The translations under genes and the position numbers were made by a program. Below, in pieces: positions 37,782 to 48,273 of a DNA stretch of 64,000 nt. Within the stretch, counting starts at the first letter, position 1; every line of letters begins with the position of its first letter. The DNA comes from Flammula alnicola (Eukaryota; Basidiomycota; Agaricomycetes; Agaricales; Strophariaceae). Below the pieces are notes generated by a model. That model saw nothing but the letters and a program-made list of their open reading frames with translations, had not been told where the DNA came from and made no database searches. The stretch is taken from assembly GCA_015499995.1 (NCBI GenBank), contig JADNRV010000215.1:16781-80780 (forward strand), in the 5' to 3' direction.

Positions 37782-40548
37782 ATGTCCCATTCCTCTTCAT
37801 ATTCTTCCTCCTCCTCCTCGACTGGAAGCGGGTCGAGTTCATATTGTGAGTCGACCACCTTTAACGATGTGTATACAATCTCATTTTTTTTTACAGATTC
37901 AACTTCGATGTCGCTAAACACACCCGTGAAGAAAAGGGTCGCTGTAATCGACAACAGCAGAGTTGAATCTATGAAAGCTGCCCTTCAACTTGATCTTACG
38001 GGGCACACCTACCGTGAGATCTCAGTGGAGAATTTTGTCGAGAACGTGTGGGGGCTTGATAACGACAAGATTCAAAAGATCATGGCCGAGAAGCTTGTGC
38101 TAGCCAAGGATCTGCTAGACGTCTACGAGAGCGTATTGAATACTGCCGGGAAAAGGGAAAACGACCTCCACGAGCCGTTCTGCAAGATGGCCACAGGACT
38201 ATTGGACGACATTTGCAAACTCTTTGGGATGCAGGTTGGTTCCATCCGGACAGGTTTCTGGGACTACAAGGGCGACGCAATGATTCGCAGTCAATAGACA
38301 CCGAAAACCTGATATGGCTGACGTGTTTCTCCCAATCATTCTCAGAGTGATTTGGGAGGAAGTGCGATCCGTGGTCGAATTCAAACTTAAGCGCAACAAA
38401 CCTCCAACGAATGGTCGCAGGCTCTCAAATGTCCAGGAGAATGAGCCTGTTGAGGATATCACCCTCGATAAACATTCTCTGCCTTCGTTTAGTTGTGGAT
38501 CCGGATCGCGGGTCAAAGAGGTTGGGGATGTCGTAGCAGGACGACAAGATCGCCACATGTCCAAGAACAATCGCTCAGCGACCCAGCATCCCATTGCCAC
38601 CTCTGCCACCTCGAGAGACACGTCGACGACTTTGTCATCTAGCACCAACTACACCAGCACCCAATCCACTCGCAAGCGGTCTCGAGACGGCGATGACCAA
38701 GGCGGCAGAAAACCGAAAAAGGGCCGTCGCTCCGTCAAGATCACCGACGATCAAATGCAACTCGCTACGTATGCGCTCGAATGCCTCGGGGCAGGCAGCC
38801 GCCACTATACCACCGGAATATTCATCGACAAATGTAAAGTTAGCTTATGGTACTACGATCGTACTGCCGTCATACGCACCGTCAACTTCGATTTTACTAC
38901 CGAGAAGGGCGCCTCATACCTTGGGCTGACTCTCTTTGCTCTCGGTCAGTGCGACCTGCGTCAGGCAGGATTTGATCCCCACATACACAAGTTCATTCGT
39001 CCAGCTCAGCCTGATGCCGTTATTCTCGAATCCGATATTCAACCTCTCGACAAGCCGCCCGTAGAGACGGTTCATGTATGCGCCAAGTCCTCTACAGAGA
39101 TGACTTCCGTGTGCGAAGAATGCCCTAGAACAATGAGTGGCGTCTGTTCTCGGTGCGCCAAAGAGCTAGCCGAGGTGTGCAGGATGTGCACCAAGAAGAC
39201 GACGAGCATCTGTTACAGGTTCCCCAAATCCGAAGGAAAACCTGACTACGTTTTCCCTGTGTCTAAGGTTCTTGCTACTTACCGGGGCATTAATGGCCGT
39301 GGCACTTATGTTGCTTCCGTCTACGCAGGGCGCGTTGGAAGCAAGCTACGAAATTCGTTATACGCTCTGAAAATGAGCTGGCAATATATATCACGGACGC
39401 ACGAGGGGGATCTCCTTCAGAAGGTTCGAGCAACGCTTCCGCCATACTGGCAAAAGCGCCTTCCAAACCCATTATTCTATGCAAAATATACCTCGGAGGA
39501 ACTGGGCCTCCCTAGCTCGAAGATGAAGAGCATTCTCGAGGATCCCAATGCACCAGATAATGTGATTCAAGGCCGTGATCTCCATGTGTTGGTGTCTAAC
39601 CTCTACGCGCCTCTGTGGGAAGCCAGGGATGTGGAGGAATTCAAACGTGTATTCTTGGACTGTGTTGAATGTGAGTACCGTTGTTTTCTTCAGAGACACC
39701 TTGCGACTGATCAAGCTGCCATTTCAGGCCATTATCATGTATTCACGTCAGGACGGGTGATTCATCGAGATATCAGCCAAAACAATTTGATGATCTGGCG
39801 TCCTGGCCAAACTGATAAAATTCCAGTCGAAAACTCGGTGACACAGAACGACCATGAGTCTGTGGGTGGACGAGATACAGAAGATATGGAACCCGACGAC
39901 GATTCAAAGGATATATCGTCCGCGTCTCCGCCTATCGAAGAGCAGGAGACCATCGGTGTTCTGAACGACTTAGATCTAGGAATGGAGGTCAATGATAAAG
40001 GAGAACCTCCTCTCTCTGCCAACCACCACCGTACAGGAACATTTCCTTTCATGGCTCGCGATCTCCTCCAACAGGAACTGGAAATTCCTCACCATCTTTA
40101 TCGACATGACCTAGAATCTTTCTTCTACATTCTCATCTGGGCGGCTACCCACTATGACTTCAACAATAAAGCAGAACCATTAAGACCGACGCCTCGTATA
40201 CTTCGATTTTGGGCGGATGAAGATCACGCCTATGACCACAAAGTTTTGCTGTACAGCAAAGACAATTTTAAAAAGATCGAAGAGTCAAAACTCGCTCAGT
40301 TCGATGAAATTTGGGTCAAGTGGATCAAGCCACTCCGGGCGCTCTTCAAGTCTGCTTTCAACTATGTTGAAGAATGTGAAGAGGAAGTAAAAGAAAGGGA
40401 AGGTCAGGAGGGTCTCAACCGTCTCCTGGTCGATTGCGGTGGCAAGATAACATTCGAGAAATTTATGGAGGCTATTGGCGAAACCCCTCGCGGACTTGAC
40501 CCAGAAGATTTCGCGCCTACAATCTCACTGGAATCCTTCGACGAGTAG
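37782..40548 (+). pseudogene. FunK1-type protein kinase, copy 2, frameshifted in the N-terminal third
   Basis: Near-identical to copy 1. Its original ATG is now GTG (AATGTGGCC), leaving MSHSSSYSSSSS at 37782 as first start. Exons are 37782-37845, 37897-39670 and 39728-40548. At about 38295 a TAG replaces the Glu codon of copy 1, and two bases are missing just after it, so the N-terminal part stops at MIRSQ. The second open part begins with MADVFLPIILRVIW at 38314 and runs in frame through the Cys-rich insert, YALKMSW, VIHRDISQNNLMIW, DLDLGME, RTGTFPFMARDLL and HDLESFFYILIW to a complete tail LESFDE. The kinase core is thus intact but the full protein cannot be made. An N-terminally short kinase from 38314 is possible. 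Confidence 0.85.
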
Positions 40549-41165
40549 AGTATGCAAATTGTATTAAAACTCGTCATTTTATTCATATATCTCTACTGTA
40601 TTCATAAAAGACAGAATGAAAATTTTGCAGTGGGAAGGCGGAAATGGATATCAATGGGAATACTTCGTCGAGCTTCGTCATCAGTCGACATGCATGTAGA
40701 AGTCGCACCACCGGCAAGTTGGCAAGTTGGAGCTCGAGAGATTTGATTACCGAGCAACTTGAACAAGACATACAAGATCTCTTATGCATAGTTGACTAGG
40801 CAACTTGATCATGACAGAGTAAGTTCAACGCGTTCAATATTAACGATCAAGAAGTTCAACGTTTGGCAGACGCGGACGCAGCCTGGCTGCGGCTCTCTGA
40901 CACTGATACTCTCTGCCACTGCCACTTTTTGCCACTGCCTACGGAATTCGTGAATCCTGGGCCCCAGGCTCACCACTCAGCGCTCAGCGCTCAACCTCGA
41001 ACAGTATAAAGACAGCTTACGACGTGTTCTGGATAGCAACACAGAACAACTGAATCAGGCCTTCTCCATACGTACGTTCGACTATTCTACCAGTAGCTAT
41101 GCATAATTTTGCGGGTCGATTGTTAACAGTTTCTTTGGTTCTGTAGGATTATCACCTCAACCACA
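40549..41165 (+). promoter_or_regulatory. Orphan promoter with TATA box
   Basis: CAGTATAAAG at 41002-41011 is followed by a likely 5' UTR with an intron (GTACGT...TCTGTAG, about 41071-41149) and an ATG at 41166 in a good context (CCACAATGCC). It looks like a complete gene front, but the gene behind it is missing. Confidence 0.45.
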
Positions 41166-41217
41166 ATGCCGCCTTTGCAGTCGCCCCGGAAAGCCAACGC
41201 CGCATTCACCCCTTCTT
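41166..41217 (+). pseudogene. N-terminal gene stub
   Basis: ATG at 41166 reads MPPLQSPRKANAAFTPSYV and then enters unrelated sequence in which a FunK1 fragment lies on the other strand. Basic starts of this kind (PRKA) occur in FunK1 proteins, so this may be the front of another kinase gene; that is a guess. Confidence 0.35.
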
Positions 41218-41310
41218 ATGTGCATGTAGTAGTTTTCATGAAATTCTCGAACATTAGCTTTCCCCCGCAAGTCGAATAGTCGTACTCTTCATCATCCAGT
41301 CTTGGGAGGG
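41218..41310 (-). pseudogene. FunK1 C-terminal fragment
   Basis: Minus strand reads LDDEEYDYSTCGGKLMFENF then MKT, which matches the FunK1 tail (compare LLVDCGGKITFEKFMEAIGE of copy 2). Only about 30 codons remain. Confidence 0.6.
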
Positions 41311-41339
41311 GAGCTTCACGTATAGCTTGCAAAAACCCT

Positions 41340-41857
41340 GCCAAAGTAGATATAGCCAACCCCGAATGGTGGAAAATGTACCTCCCGCAGTCGATGGAAG
41401 TGGTCCTGCTCCTGCTCCGCCGGACGACGGGTATTCTGGGGAGGCAGGCGAGTCGGCGAGTAGGGGAGTTAGAAGATGCACTAAATGGACTGCCGGGCAC
41501 CCCGTCAAGTCGAAAAATATTAGAAAGGGGAGGGAAGCTGGCTCCCATGTCAGTGCGGTATATGTTCAAGGATAGGTTTTTGGTTGAGGATGGTTCAGAG
41601 ATGGGACGGCAGAGGTGGTCCCTGAAGTATTCCGCAACTTTGCGAGTCAGATCAAAGCAAGCCTGACACTTGACATCGCCACCGAAAGGGTACGGAAGAT
41701 TTTGCCTACTGAGATTAGGCGAGAGAGGGATGAAGACTTGGGCGCGAGGGCACTCTTCCCTGATGTGGATATCGTGGATATCGAAGGCGGTCATTTGGAC
41801 TTCTTGGAAGATAAAGCGCTTCTAAGGAGTATCCAGGGAGATTATTATGTTGGTTAA
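41340..41857 (+). pseudogene. Thioesterase-domain fragment copied from the A-T-TE gene
   Basis: KVDIANPEWWKMYLPQSMEV, GRQASRRVGELEDALNGLPG and GTPSSRKILERGGK match the 28380-28891 end of the synthetase. After RQRWSL the frame shifts by one base, and VPEVFRNFASQIKASLTLDI and IEGGHLDFLEDKALLRS run to a stop at the same place as the synthetase. The fragment starts downstream of the nucleophile elbow, so it has only the His part of the triad. It sits directly against the FunK1 tail of opposite strand. Confidence 0.8.
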
Positions 41858-42024
41858 TTGTAAAATATTTTTGGAAAGCAGTTTGCAGGCAAATAGTGAA
41901 TATGCTGGACAGAAAATGCAGATAGTATGAAACCCTTCAGGAACAGGAACATCGAGAACCCGAATTCAATAAAACAAAGTTGATGGAATACTTGAGCAAA
42001 AACGGGCGTCGGCTCGAGAAGAAT

Positions 42025-42893
42025 GGGCAAGAGAAAATCGGCGTGCCTTGAGCGTGCACAAGCGTGCCTGAGCGTGGCACGCTCATCACGCTCACCCCTT
42101 TTGGCGTGCGATGCGTGCCACGCTCAGCACGCTCAGCCCTTTTAGCGTGCAGTGCGTGCCACGCTCAGCACGCTCAACCCGTTTGGCGTGCGGCGCATCT
42201 CTTCACACAGATGAATGCATTGATCTATGTTGCTTTTTAACATTTGTGTCCTGTTCTATATAATTATGCTGTACATATATGAACAAGTTTTTTGTAATTT
42301 CGGAGGAGAACAGTACAAAATATAAGTATATATTATCTATGGTGCTGCATTGGTAGGTTTCATTTTATTCCTTCTTTTCAGCCTGGGCATTAGTCATTCT
42401 TTGGGATCTTTGGCTGTTTGATAGTGTCAATGGTCATAATCATACCTATCACTTTGTGATGGACGAATTGAATGAAATGGTACAGGAGGAGAATATGAGA
42501 GCATATAACTCACCAAGTTACATGTATTCAGGGCCACAAGTTAGTCGAAGATACATTTGCACAAAGACAATCTCTCTCGATTATGAGAACATGAATACTG
42601 AGTACAATTTCCCCCCACATCTACCTGGGTTTCTCCATGTGCATGCTATGAGTATGCTCTGAGCATGCACGAGCGTGCTATAAACGTGCGCGAGCATGCT
42701 GATGAGCGTGCTACAAGCGTGCGCACACGTGCTCAATTGGCGTGCGAGCGTGCTATATGCATGTGAACGCATGCCCAATTGGCGTGCGAGCGTGCGTGAG
42801 CGTGCGTCATGATGTGTAAGCGTGCGTGAGCGTGGCACGCTAAAATCTTTAAAATTCACACGCGTGCACCTGCGTGCATCTGCGTGCTTATGT
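42025..42893. mobile_element. TIR element B, related to element A, right end truncated
   Basis: Its left end GGGCAAGAGAAAATCGGCGT is the same as the ends of element A, preceded by GAGAAGAAT. Inside, it follows element A in the opposite orientation, with GCGTGC arrays at 42030-42200 and 42640-42890. The match to A ends near 42893, within the block that corresponds to 35528-35580, and no second end is found. Confidence 0.65.
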
Positions 42894-43020
42894 GTGGGGA
42901 CCCGCAATGCTCTGCTATTTCAAACTCCGACCCACCACTGTCGAAATGGCCTTGCCGCATATCTTCGTCACCTCAACAGATAGAGATTAATTTATATGGA
43001 GAAAAATGGTTGCATTGATA

Positions 43021-43157
43021 GTTTAAATAGATTCTTGGGTACCGATTTTTATTTCTTGGGTCCAATCTTTCAATACCAGCTTCAGAGGGTACAGATCTCC
43101 GGAAAATAGACACTTTAAAAAAATTCCGTACCCAAGAATCTTATTTAAATTGTAAAC
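43021..43157. mobile_element. 137-bp hairpin MITE with TA duplication
   Basis: The left arm GTTTAAATAGATTCTTGGGT pairs with the right arm whose complement is GTTTACAATTTAAATAAGAT continuing TCTTGGGT. TA flanks both ends (43019-43020 and 43158-43159), which fits a Tc1/mariner-type MITE. Confidence 0.65.
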
Positions 43158-43377
43158 TAAACAAAATGGCCAGCTCAAATTTTTCCTCCATTGTGGCTGG
43201 AAGCCAGGACACAGCGGTTGTAAAAAAACGCGTTTTTACCGTCCAAAAAAGGCAAGTCAGGGTCCAAATTGGTGCACTTGAGGACAGTCGCGCCGACGCG
43301 TCTCTCCAAACCATCCAATATACCGCGTCAAACCACACCTCTCTGCTATGTAACCCACAAGGACACCCTGCTATTCC

Positions 43378-46154
43378 ATGCCTGCTCGTCGGACACCCAA
43401 ACAAAGGGCCCGGGCCGCCAATAATATTGCAGGAATCCTTGATCGACGTCGAAAATGTGGGACTGAGCAACACGACGCGACCACCACGGAAAATGTGATA
43501 GCAGACAAGGAAAATGCAAGATTGCTGCAGGAGGTGGAGATACAGAGGAATAGGGCTGATAGGTTTCAGACGAAGTTCCGGAATAAAACCAAAGAGGCTG
43601 CACGCGCAAAGCACACCAGAGATATTCTCCAAGCAGAAAATGTGCGTGTTGAACACAACCTGCGCATGCGAGGCTTCCGGGCACCAAAGCAGAAGGAAAG
43701 GCTTGTCGAAAAAACACTCAAGAAAGCCCACAACGTTCCAGGAGAGGTTTATCTGAAGGAAAAAGGAATCATCAAAGACTCGTGTCGTACCATGGTTCGG
43801 GAACTGGGTGCAATGAAGATTCCAGAGGAGAAACAGGATCGGGTTATCAAGGCTGTAGCCCAAGGACTTGGTATTCATGTTGTCGACAGTATATCTTCAC
43901 GTTCAACGGGCCGAATTATGTTGGAGGGCGGTATCGGATCTCAAGTACAATTGGTTAGCGAGATTGAAGGCGCAAAAGGTAAGCAAAGAATGTAATAGAA
44001 GTAGAGAATGAGGACTGAATACCTTAATTTAAACTTTTCCTTCTTGTAGCCATGATGCTCAGCGGAGATGGGACGACAATCCGTCATCGAAACTATGAAT
44101 CGCGACACATCAATTTACAGGTTCCATCGTACGAGCAAGGACGAATGGAAAAGACTATGACCACGCGATCCATGGGAATTGGTTCTGCACCAAACCACAC
44201 AAGTGACATGCAGCTCCATGGTTTACAGGAACAAAGCCAACGGATTTATGGCACCTATAACAGGAGCAGACTCGGAAAGGTTTCGCCAGCTGACGTTATC
44301 GCGTTTGCCACCTATTTGCTAGGCCTGGGATCAGATCATGCAGAGGACCAGAAACGACTCGCCAGACTCCTGCTTCTGTGGAAGATAATCAGCGAGAAAG
44401 AAATCCGTGGACGACGATATATGGAAGCGACTGCCATCAGCGACCTTCTGCCAATAATTCTCGAGGCCAATAACCAAAAAATTCAGGATGCCGGTGGAGT
44501 AGAAGCATGGGATGCACTCAGCGAAGCAGAAAAAGATCGGCGCGATGCTGAGGTCTACAAGAAACTCTGCCTTCGATTCGGAGAAGAGGCCTGGAGCAAA
44601 CTTTCCGCCGAAGAGCTTCGCGAGGCTCAACTTTTTGTCTGGGCTGGCTGTTGCATGCACAAAGAGATGAACTCCGTAAAGGGCGGTGCCAAAGCGCTCG
44701 CCAGTTTCTGAAAAGAAGCTGGTCTCATAGGACCTATCAAGTTGATGAACCGCGACAATGCAGCTGCAGCCTCTTTAGGACCGTCATCTGCAAATGACCG
44801 CGCCGTCGAGGTTTCGGAAGGTGGGGCCGTCAAGCTTACCAGTCTTGCCGGGGCGATATTCAACCACAAGGACCAGAAAAAAGGTCAACAAGACACATGC
44901 CGTATCTTCTTCGAAGACCGCCTCGGTTACGCTATACACTTCCCCGACACAAGCAACACACGGTTCCAGTCACACTGCGAGGCAGCCTCAGAGCTCATCG
45001 TCCATTTACCTTTATATCTTGAGTTTCTCCTCCTTGTACGCGACAAAAAGGATAACAGGAACTTCAACCACATGGAAAACAACGTCTTCAATGCTCTGAA
45101 GGATATTCCGACAATTACAGAGCTCTGCGTCCTTTCCCTATATTCACAGGCAATCAGCAATCCATACATGCGAAAAGTACGCGGCTCCGGAGAGCGAAGG
45201 ATGAACACATTGGATGCCGGACCTCTCCACCAAGAGGTCAAGGATCACATCAATCGAATCATCCAAGAACCTGAGCTTCTGCTCGGAGACGACGCCTCGT
45301 ACACAACAGGCGCCCTCGACGGACAAATCTGGGAGCGCCCCGAGGCTGTCTATGCAGTCCATTGTCTGAAAAACTCCCTGCCACATCTCAGGGAATGTTT
45401 GATTGCCTTCTTCAAGGGTGCATTAGAGACATGGTATCGCTTTACATCAGAATTCGCAGAGGACAGCATTATCGCAGGTCTCTCGCAAGCTGAGAAGGAC
45501 CGCATTCACATTGATACAACCAATGACCCAAATGAAGGGAATTTAGGCGTCCTACGGCAAGATATACGTCACGCACCCAACATTTCGCTTTCCAAGGCTA
45601 ACGCGAGGTCAATGTATAAGAAGAACCGTACAGCGGACTTCATCCAACATTCGTTCAATACCGCCGAGGATCAAGCATTTCTCCGTGCAGAAGCTCGAAA
45701 GCAGGACGCAGCAGGCATACCGAGGGAGAGCAGACGAGTGGAGGCCGCTTATGACAGAGCCGACGTTGAAAAGAAACGAGGCAAGGACGCGCAGAGAAAG
45801 ACAAAGGCAGATGCGCGAACAGCTGTCCTCGATGCACTTAAAGTCGAGTTGGATGTCGACACATTGAAGAAAGGCCAGACGTCGACGAAAGCGCGCATGA
45901 ACAAGGATGATATTCACCTCCAGATCAACTGGCATCGGCGACGCGACGCGACGATTTCGTTGAAGATGCCACTCAATAAGATGAAGAAAGAAGATATGAT
46001 TGAGGAACTTGTTGCCATTGTCGAAGGCCTGCCGCCAGGATTCACGGACGCTCAGGCTTCATCTAGCATGGTGGAACAAGCTGCGGGTACACCTATGGAT
46101 GAAGACTGGGAGGAAAAGGAAGAAAGGGAAGACGCAGACATGATGGAGGTGTGA
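43378..46154 (+). pseudogene. Transposase-like gene with one in-frame TGA
   Basis: ATG at 43378 (MPARRTPKQRARAANNIAGI). Exon 1 ends at 43978 and exon 2 runs 44050-46154; the spliced frame is 902 codons with a single internal stop, TGA at 44709-44711 (codon 421), where the neighbours read ASF-stop-KEAGLIG. Conserved blocks: a basic, coiled-coil-like N-terminus, LSGDGTTIRHRNYESRHINL, WAGCCMHKEMNSVKGGAKAL, FPDTSNTRFQSHCEAASELI, FNHMENNVFNALKD and DTTNDPNEGNLGVLRQDIR, then a charged tail. I recognise this block order as a repeated family in Agaricomycete genomes. The Asp of GDGTT and Glu of NEG could be catalytic acids of an RNase H-like transposase, but that is inference. No terminal repeats for it were found. 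The other explanations of the TGA are an assembly error or a very young mutation. Confidence 0.7.
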
Positions 46155-46351
46155 ACGAGAACTTGAAATTCTCTCGGTTGTCAGATGTCAATCATGCTTC
46201 CTTGTCGATGCATTGTCCAGATTCCAGAAACCTATAATTTCTTCATATTCAAGCTTAATTGTAACTTGTGTTAGTGGGCCACCGCTTTGCGTGGCAGTAC
46301 GACTCTTTTCCTTTTTGATATTTTGATGTTTTTATTTTTATTCTTTATATA

Positions 46352-46764
46352 CAGTCATCAACCGGCTAATGATACACCACCGGTCAATGATACACTTTTG
46401 TCACCCTCATAACTTCCTCAAATGTGCATATTTTTTTATCAACCAAATGTTCAATGAAAACATCTATATCTCAAGTAAAATTTGGCACCAATCAAGCGAC
46501 GATTGCGTGAATTCTGACAACATGGCATCTCGTGCAAAAGTGCATGTTTTTCGGATTTGGCCGAAAACTGTCCCACCACTCAATGATACACCAATGTTTT
46601 GGGAATTACTCAACGGGAACTCATCCAAATCCACTGAGGCTTTGAGGGCATATATTAGATATATTATCAAGATTTACTATTAGGTTGGTGTGGCGAAAAA
46701 TTGTGGTATTGAATTTAAATTTGATTTTTAAAGATTCACTGTATCATTAGCCGGTGGATGACTG
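46352..46764. mobile_element. Tc1/mariner-type MITE, 413 bp
   Basis: The ends CAGTCATCAACCGGCTAATG and the complement of CAGTCATCCACCGGCTAATG (both continuing ATACA) differ by one base in 25, and TA flanks both sides (46350-46351, 46765-46766). The motif CAATGATACAC/CTCAATGATACACC recurs inside. A 104-codon frame inside has no known domain. Confidence 0.85.
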
Positions 46765-46859
46765 TAACTTAATTTTACTGATAGTATGTCTACTTGAACA
46801 ATAAATAAATTTTATTTATAAATTTATAAATTATTATTTAATTAAATAACACCATGATT

Positions 46860-46897
46860 GTTTATGTCAGCACTTTTTTCGAAGTGCTGACATAAAC
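46860..46897. repeat. Perfect hairpin, arm recurs at 47157
   Basis: GTTTATGTCAGCACTT pairs perfectly with AAGTGCTGACATAAAC over a 6-base loop. The first arm recurs with one change (GTTTATGTAAGCACTT) at 47157-47172, which suggests a decayed TIR element spanning about 46860-47172. Confidence 0.55.
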
Positions 46898-46978
46898 ACT
46901 CAAATTTAAATTTATTATTTTAATTAAATAATTTAAGTTATGTGATTTAATATGTGAGACATAGAGGAGCATCTGGGG

Positions 46979-47007
46979 ATCTCGAAGCCTTCTGAAGGCT
47001 TCGAGAT
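46979..47007. repeat. 29-bp palindrome
   Basis: ATCTCGAAGCCTTC, one T, then its exact complement GAAGGCTTCGAGAT. Confidence 0.6.
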
Positions 47008-47213
47008 GGCGGGAATGATCAAGTCTATTATTAGATGCTACATATTGGGTGATATCCGCATTTTTCAGGCCAAAATTTGGCCTGAAGGATCGGCCTGAAA
47101 CTCTATATAAACCACACAAGAAACCGAGAAACAGCCAGGTACTTCCTACATAGTTGTTTATGTAAGCACTTTATTGAACATAGAAAGACTATAATAAACT
47201 AATAATGCATAAT

Positions 47214-48190
47214 TAGACTCCATCAGCAGCTGTGCACGGTCTTGTGTATAGTGTTGCCGAAGTTCAGTTCAGTCCGGTTCTTAGCCCTCTTGGCCTGAAC
47301 CAAGAACTGAACTGTTAGAAAATTTGCGGGACTGAACTGGACTGGACAGAACCGCTTAGAACCGGTTTGAACTGCTGAACTGGTAAAAAAAATTGAAAAG
47401 CAGAAATAAATTAACTGTAAGTTCAGAAGATGTAAAATAAACTGTTTCTCAGTCAAAATGTAAATATTTCTTCTTTTTTTGAGGTGTTCTGTGGGCAGAA
47501 ATTAGAAATGTCGTGAAGATTTGCATGTTCGGCATTAACCGACTACTTTTAAACTCCGGAACACATGCCGTGAAGCTTCTCAGAGAGCGTGTTTTGGCGT
47601 CTTCAGATGATTTGTACTTTTCTCTGTCATTTCGCAGTTGATTTCCAAGATTTTTTCTTATTCTTGGAGGTCGGTTCTGACCGGTTCACAATTGGTTCGG
47701 GCATTTTAGCCAAATGTCCGAACCGAGAACTGAACTGACAACAGAAATTCGAGAACTGAACAGGACTGAACTGAACTTTCAGTTCGGTTCTGTCGGTTCC
47801 AGTTCTCTGCGTCAGTTCAGAACTGAACTTCGGCAACACTACTTGTGTACCAGCGTGTCTCCTTGTCTGACAGATTCCACTCTTTGCCTGTGACGCTATA
47901 CCACACAGTGTGCTTGACGCATATCTGAGCTCCTCCTTCCGAGCGTCTGGTCAGATTGGACTGCTCCAATGGATGTCCTGAAATCACCATGCATATCAAA
48001 TTGCATGGTTAGTGTGCCAGAAATCTACGCAACTAAAAATAGATGTAACTACCGCGATGCCCTGCCGGTCCGGTTTGCCATCACGGCATGAACAAAAATA
48101 GCTATGTCATCCAGACTCAATAATGGATCCACCCTTTCCCATTTCCTCTTGCATATAAAAGTGGTATCATTCTATTCAGAAATACAAGTA
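47214..48190 (-). pseudogene. Unknown gene fragment, last exon interrupted by a MITE
   Basis: Two exons are readable on the minus strand: one ending CKRKWERVDPLLSLDDIAIF, VHAVMANRTGRASR (near 48060-48170), and after an intron (GTAGTT...TTTCAG) GHPLEQSNLTRRSEGGAQIC, VKHTVWYSVTGKEWNLSDKE, TRWYT up to 47849. The element 47249-47841 then intervenes, and the frame resumes RPCTAADGV and stops at 47214. The upstream part of the gene is not visible. I do not recognise the family; the sequence looks coding because splice sites, frame and stop all agree. Confidence 0.5.
47249..47841. mobile_element. hAT-like MITE, 593 bp, with GAACTGAAC/CGGTTC arrays
   Basis: The ends are TAGTGTTGCCGAAGTTCAGT and the complement of TAGTGTTGCCGAAGTTCAGT, with a perfect 8-bp duplication CTTGTGTA at 47241-47248 and 47842-47849. 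The motifs GAACTGAAC, CAGTTC and CGGTTC recur densely near both ends (47255-47390 and 47660-47835). No transposase frame. Excision in silico restores an open exon of the host fragment. Confidence 0.88.
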
Positions 48191-48273
48191 GAATATGTAT
48201 ATGTAATTTAATTGAGGCCAAACCGTTCCGTGCAGTATCCAGCAGGCTGAAAGCTGTAAAGCTATTTTTAAAT

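Noticed and set aside
37018..37842. 274-codon minus-strand frame
   Set aside because: It lies antisense to the start of the FunK1 copy, has no family features, and covers promoter sequence.
43141..43878. 245-codon minus-strand frame
   Set aside because: Antisense to exon 1 of the transposase-like gene; it is a shadow frame.
44706..44714. Selenocysteine codon
   Set aside because: Basidiomycetes are not known to insert selenocysteine; mutation or error is simpler.
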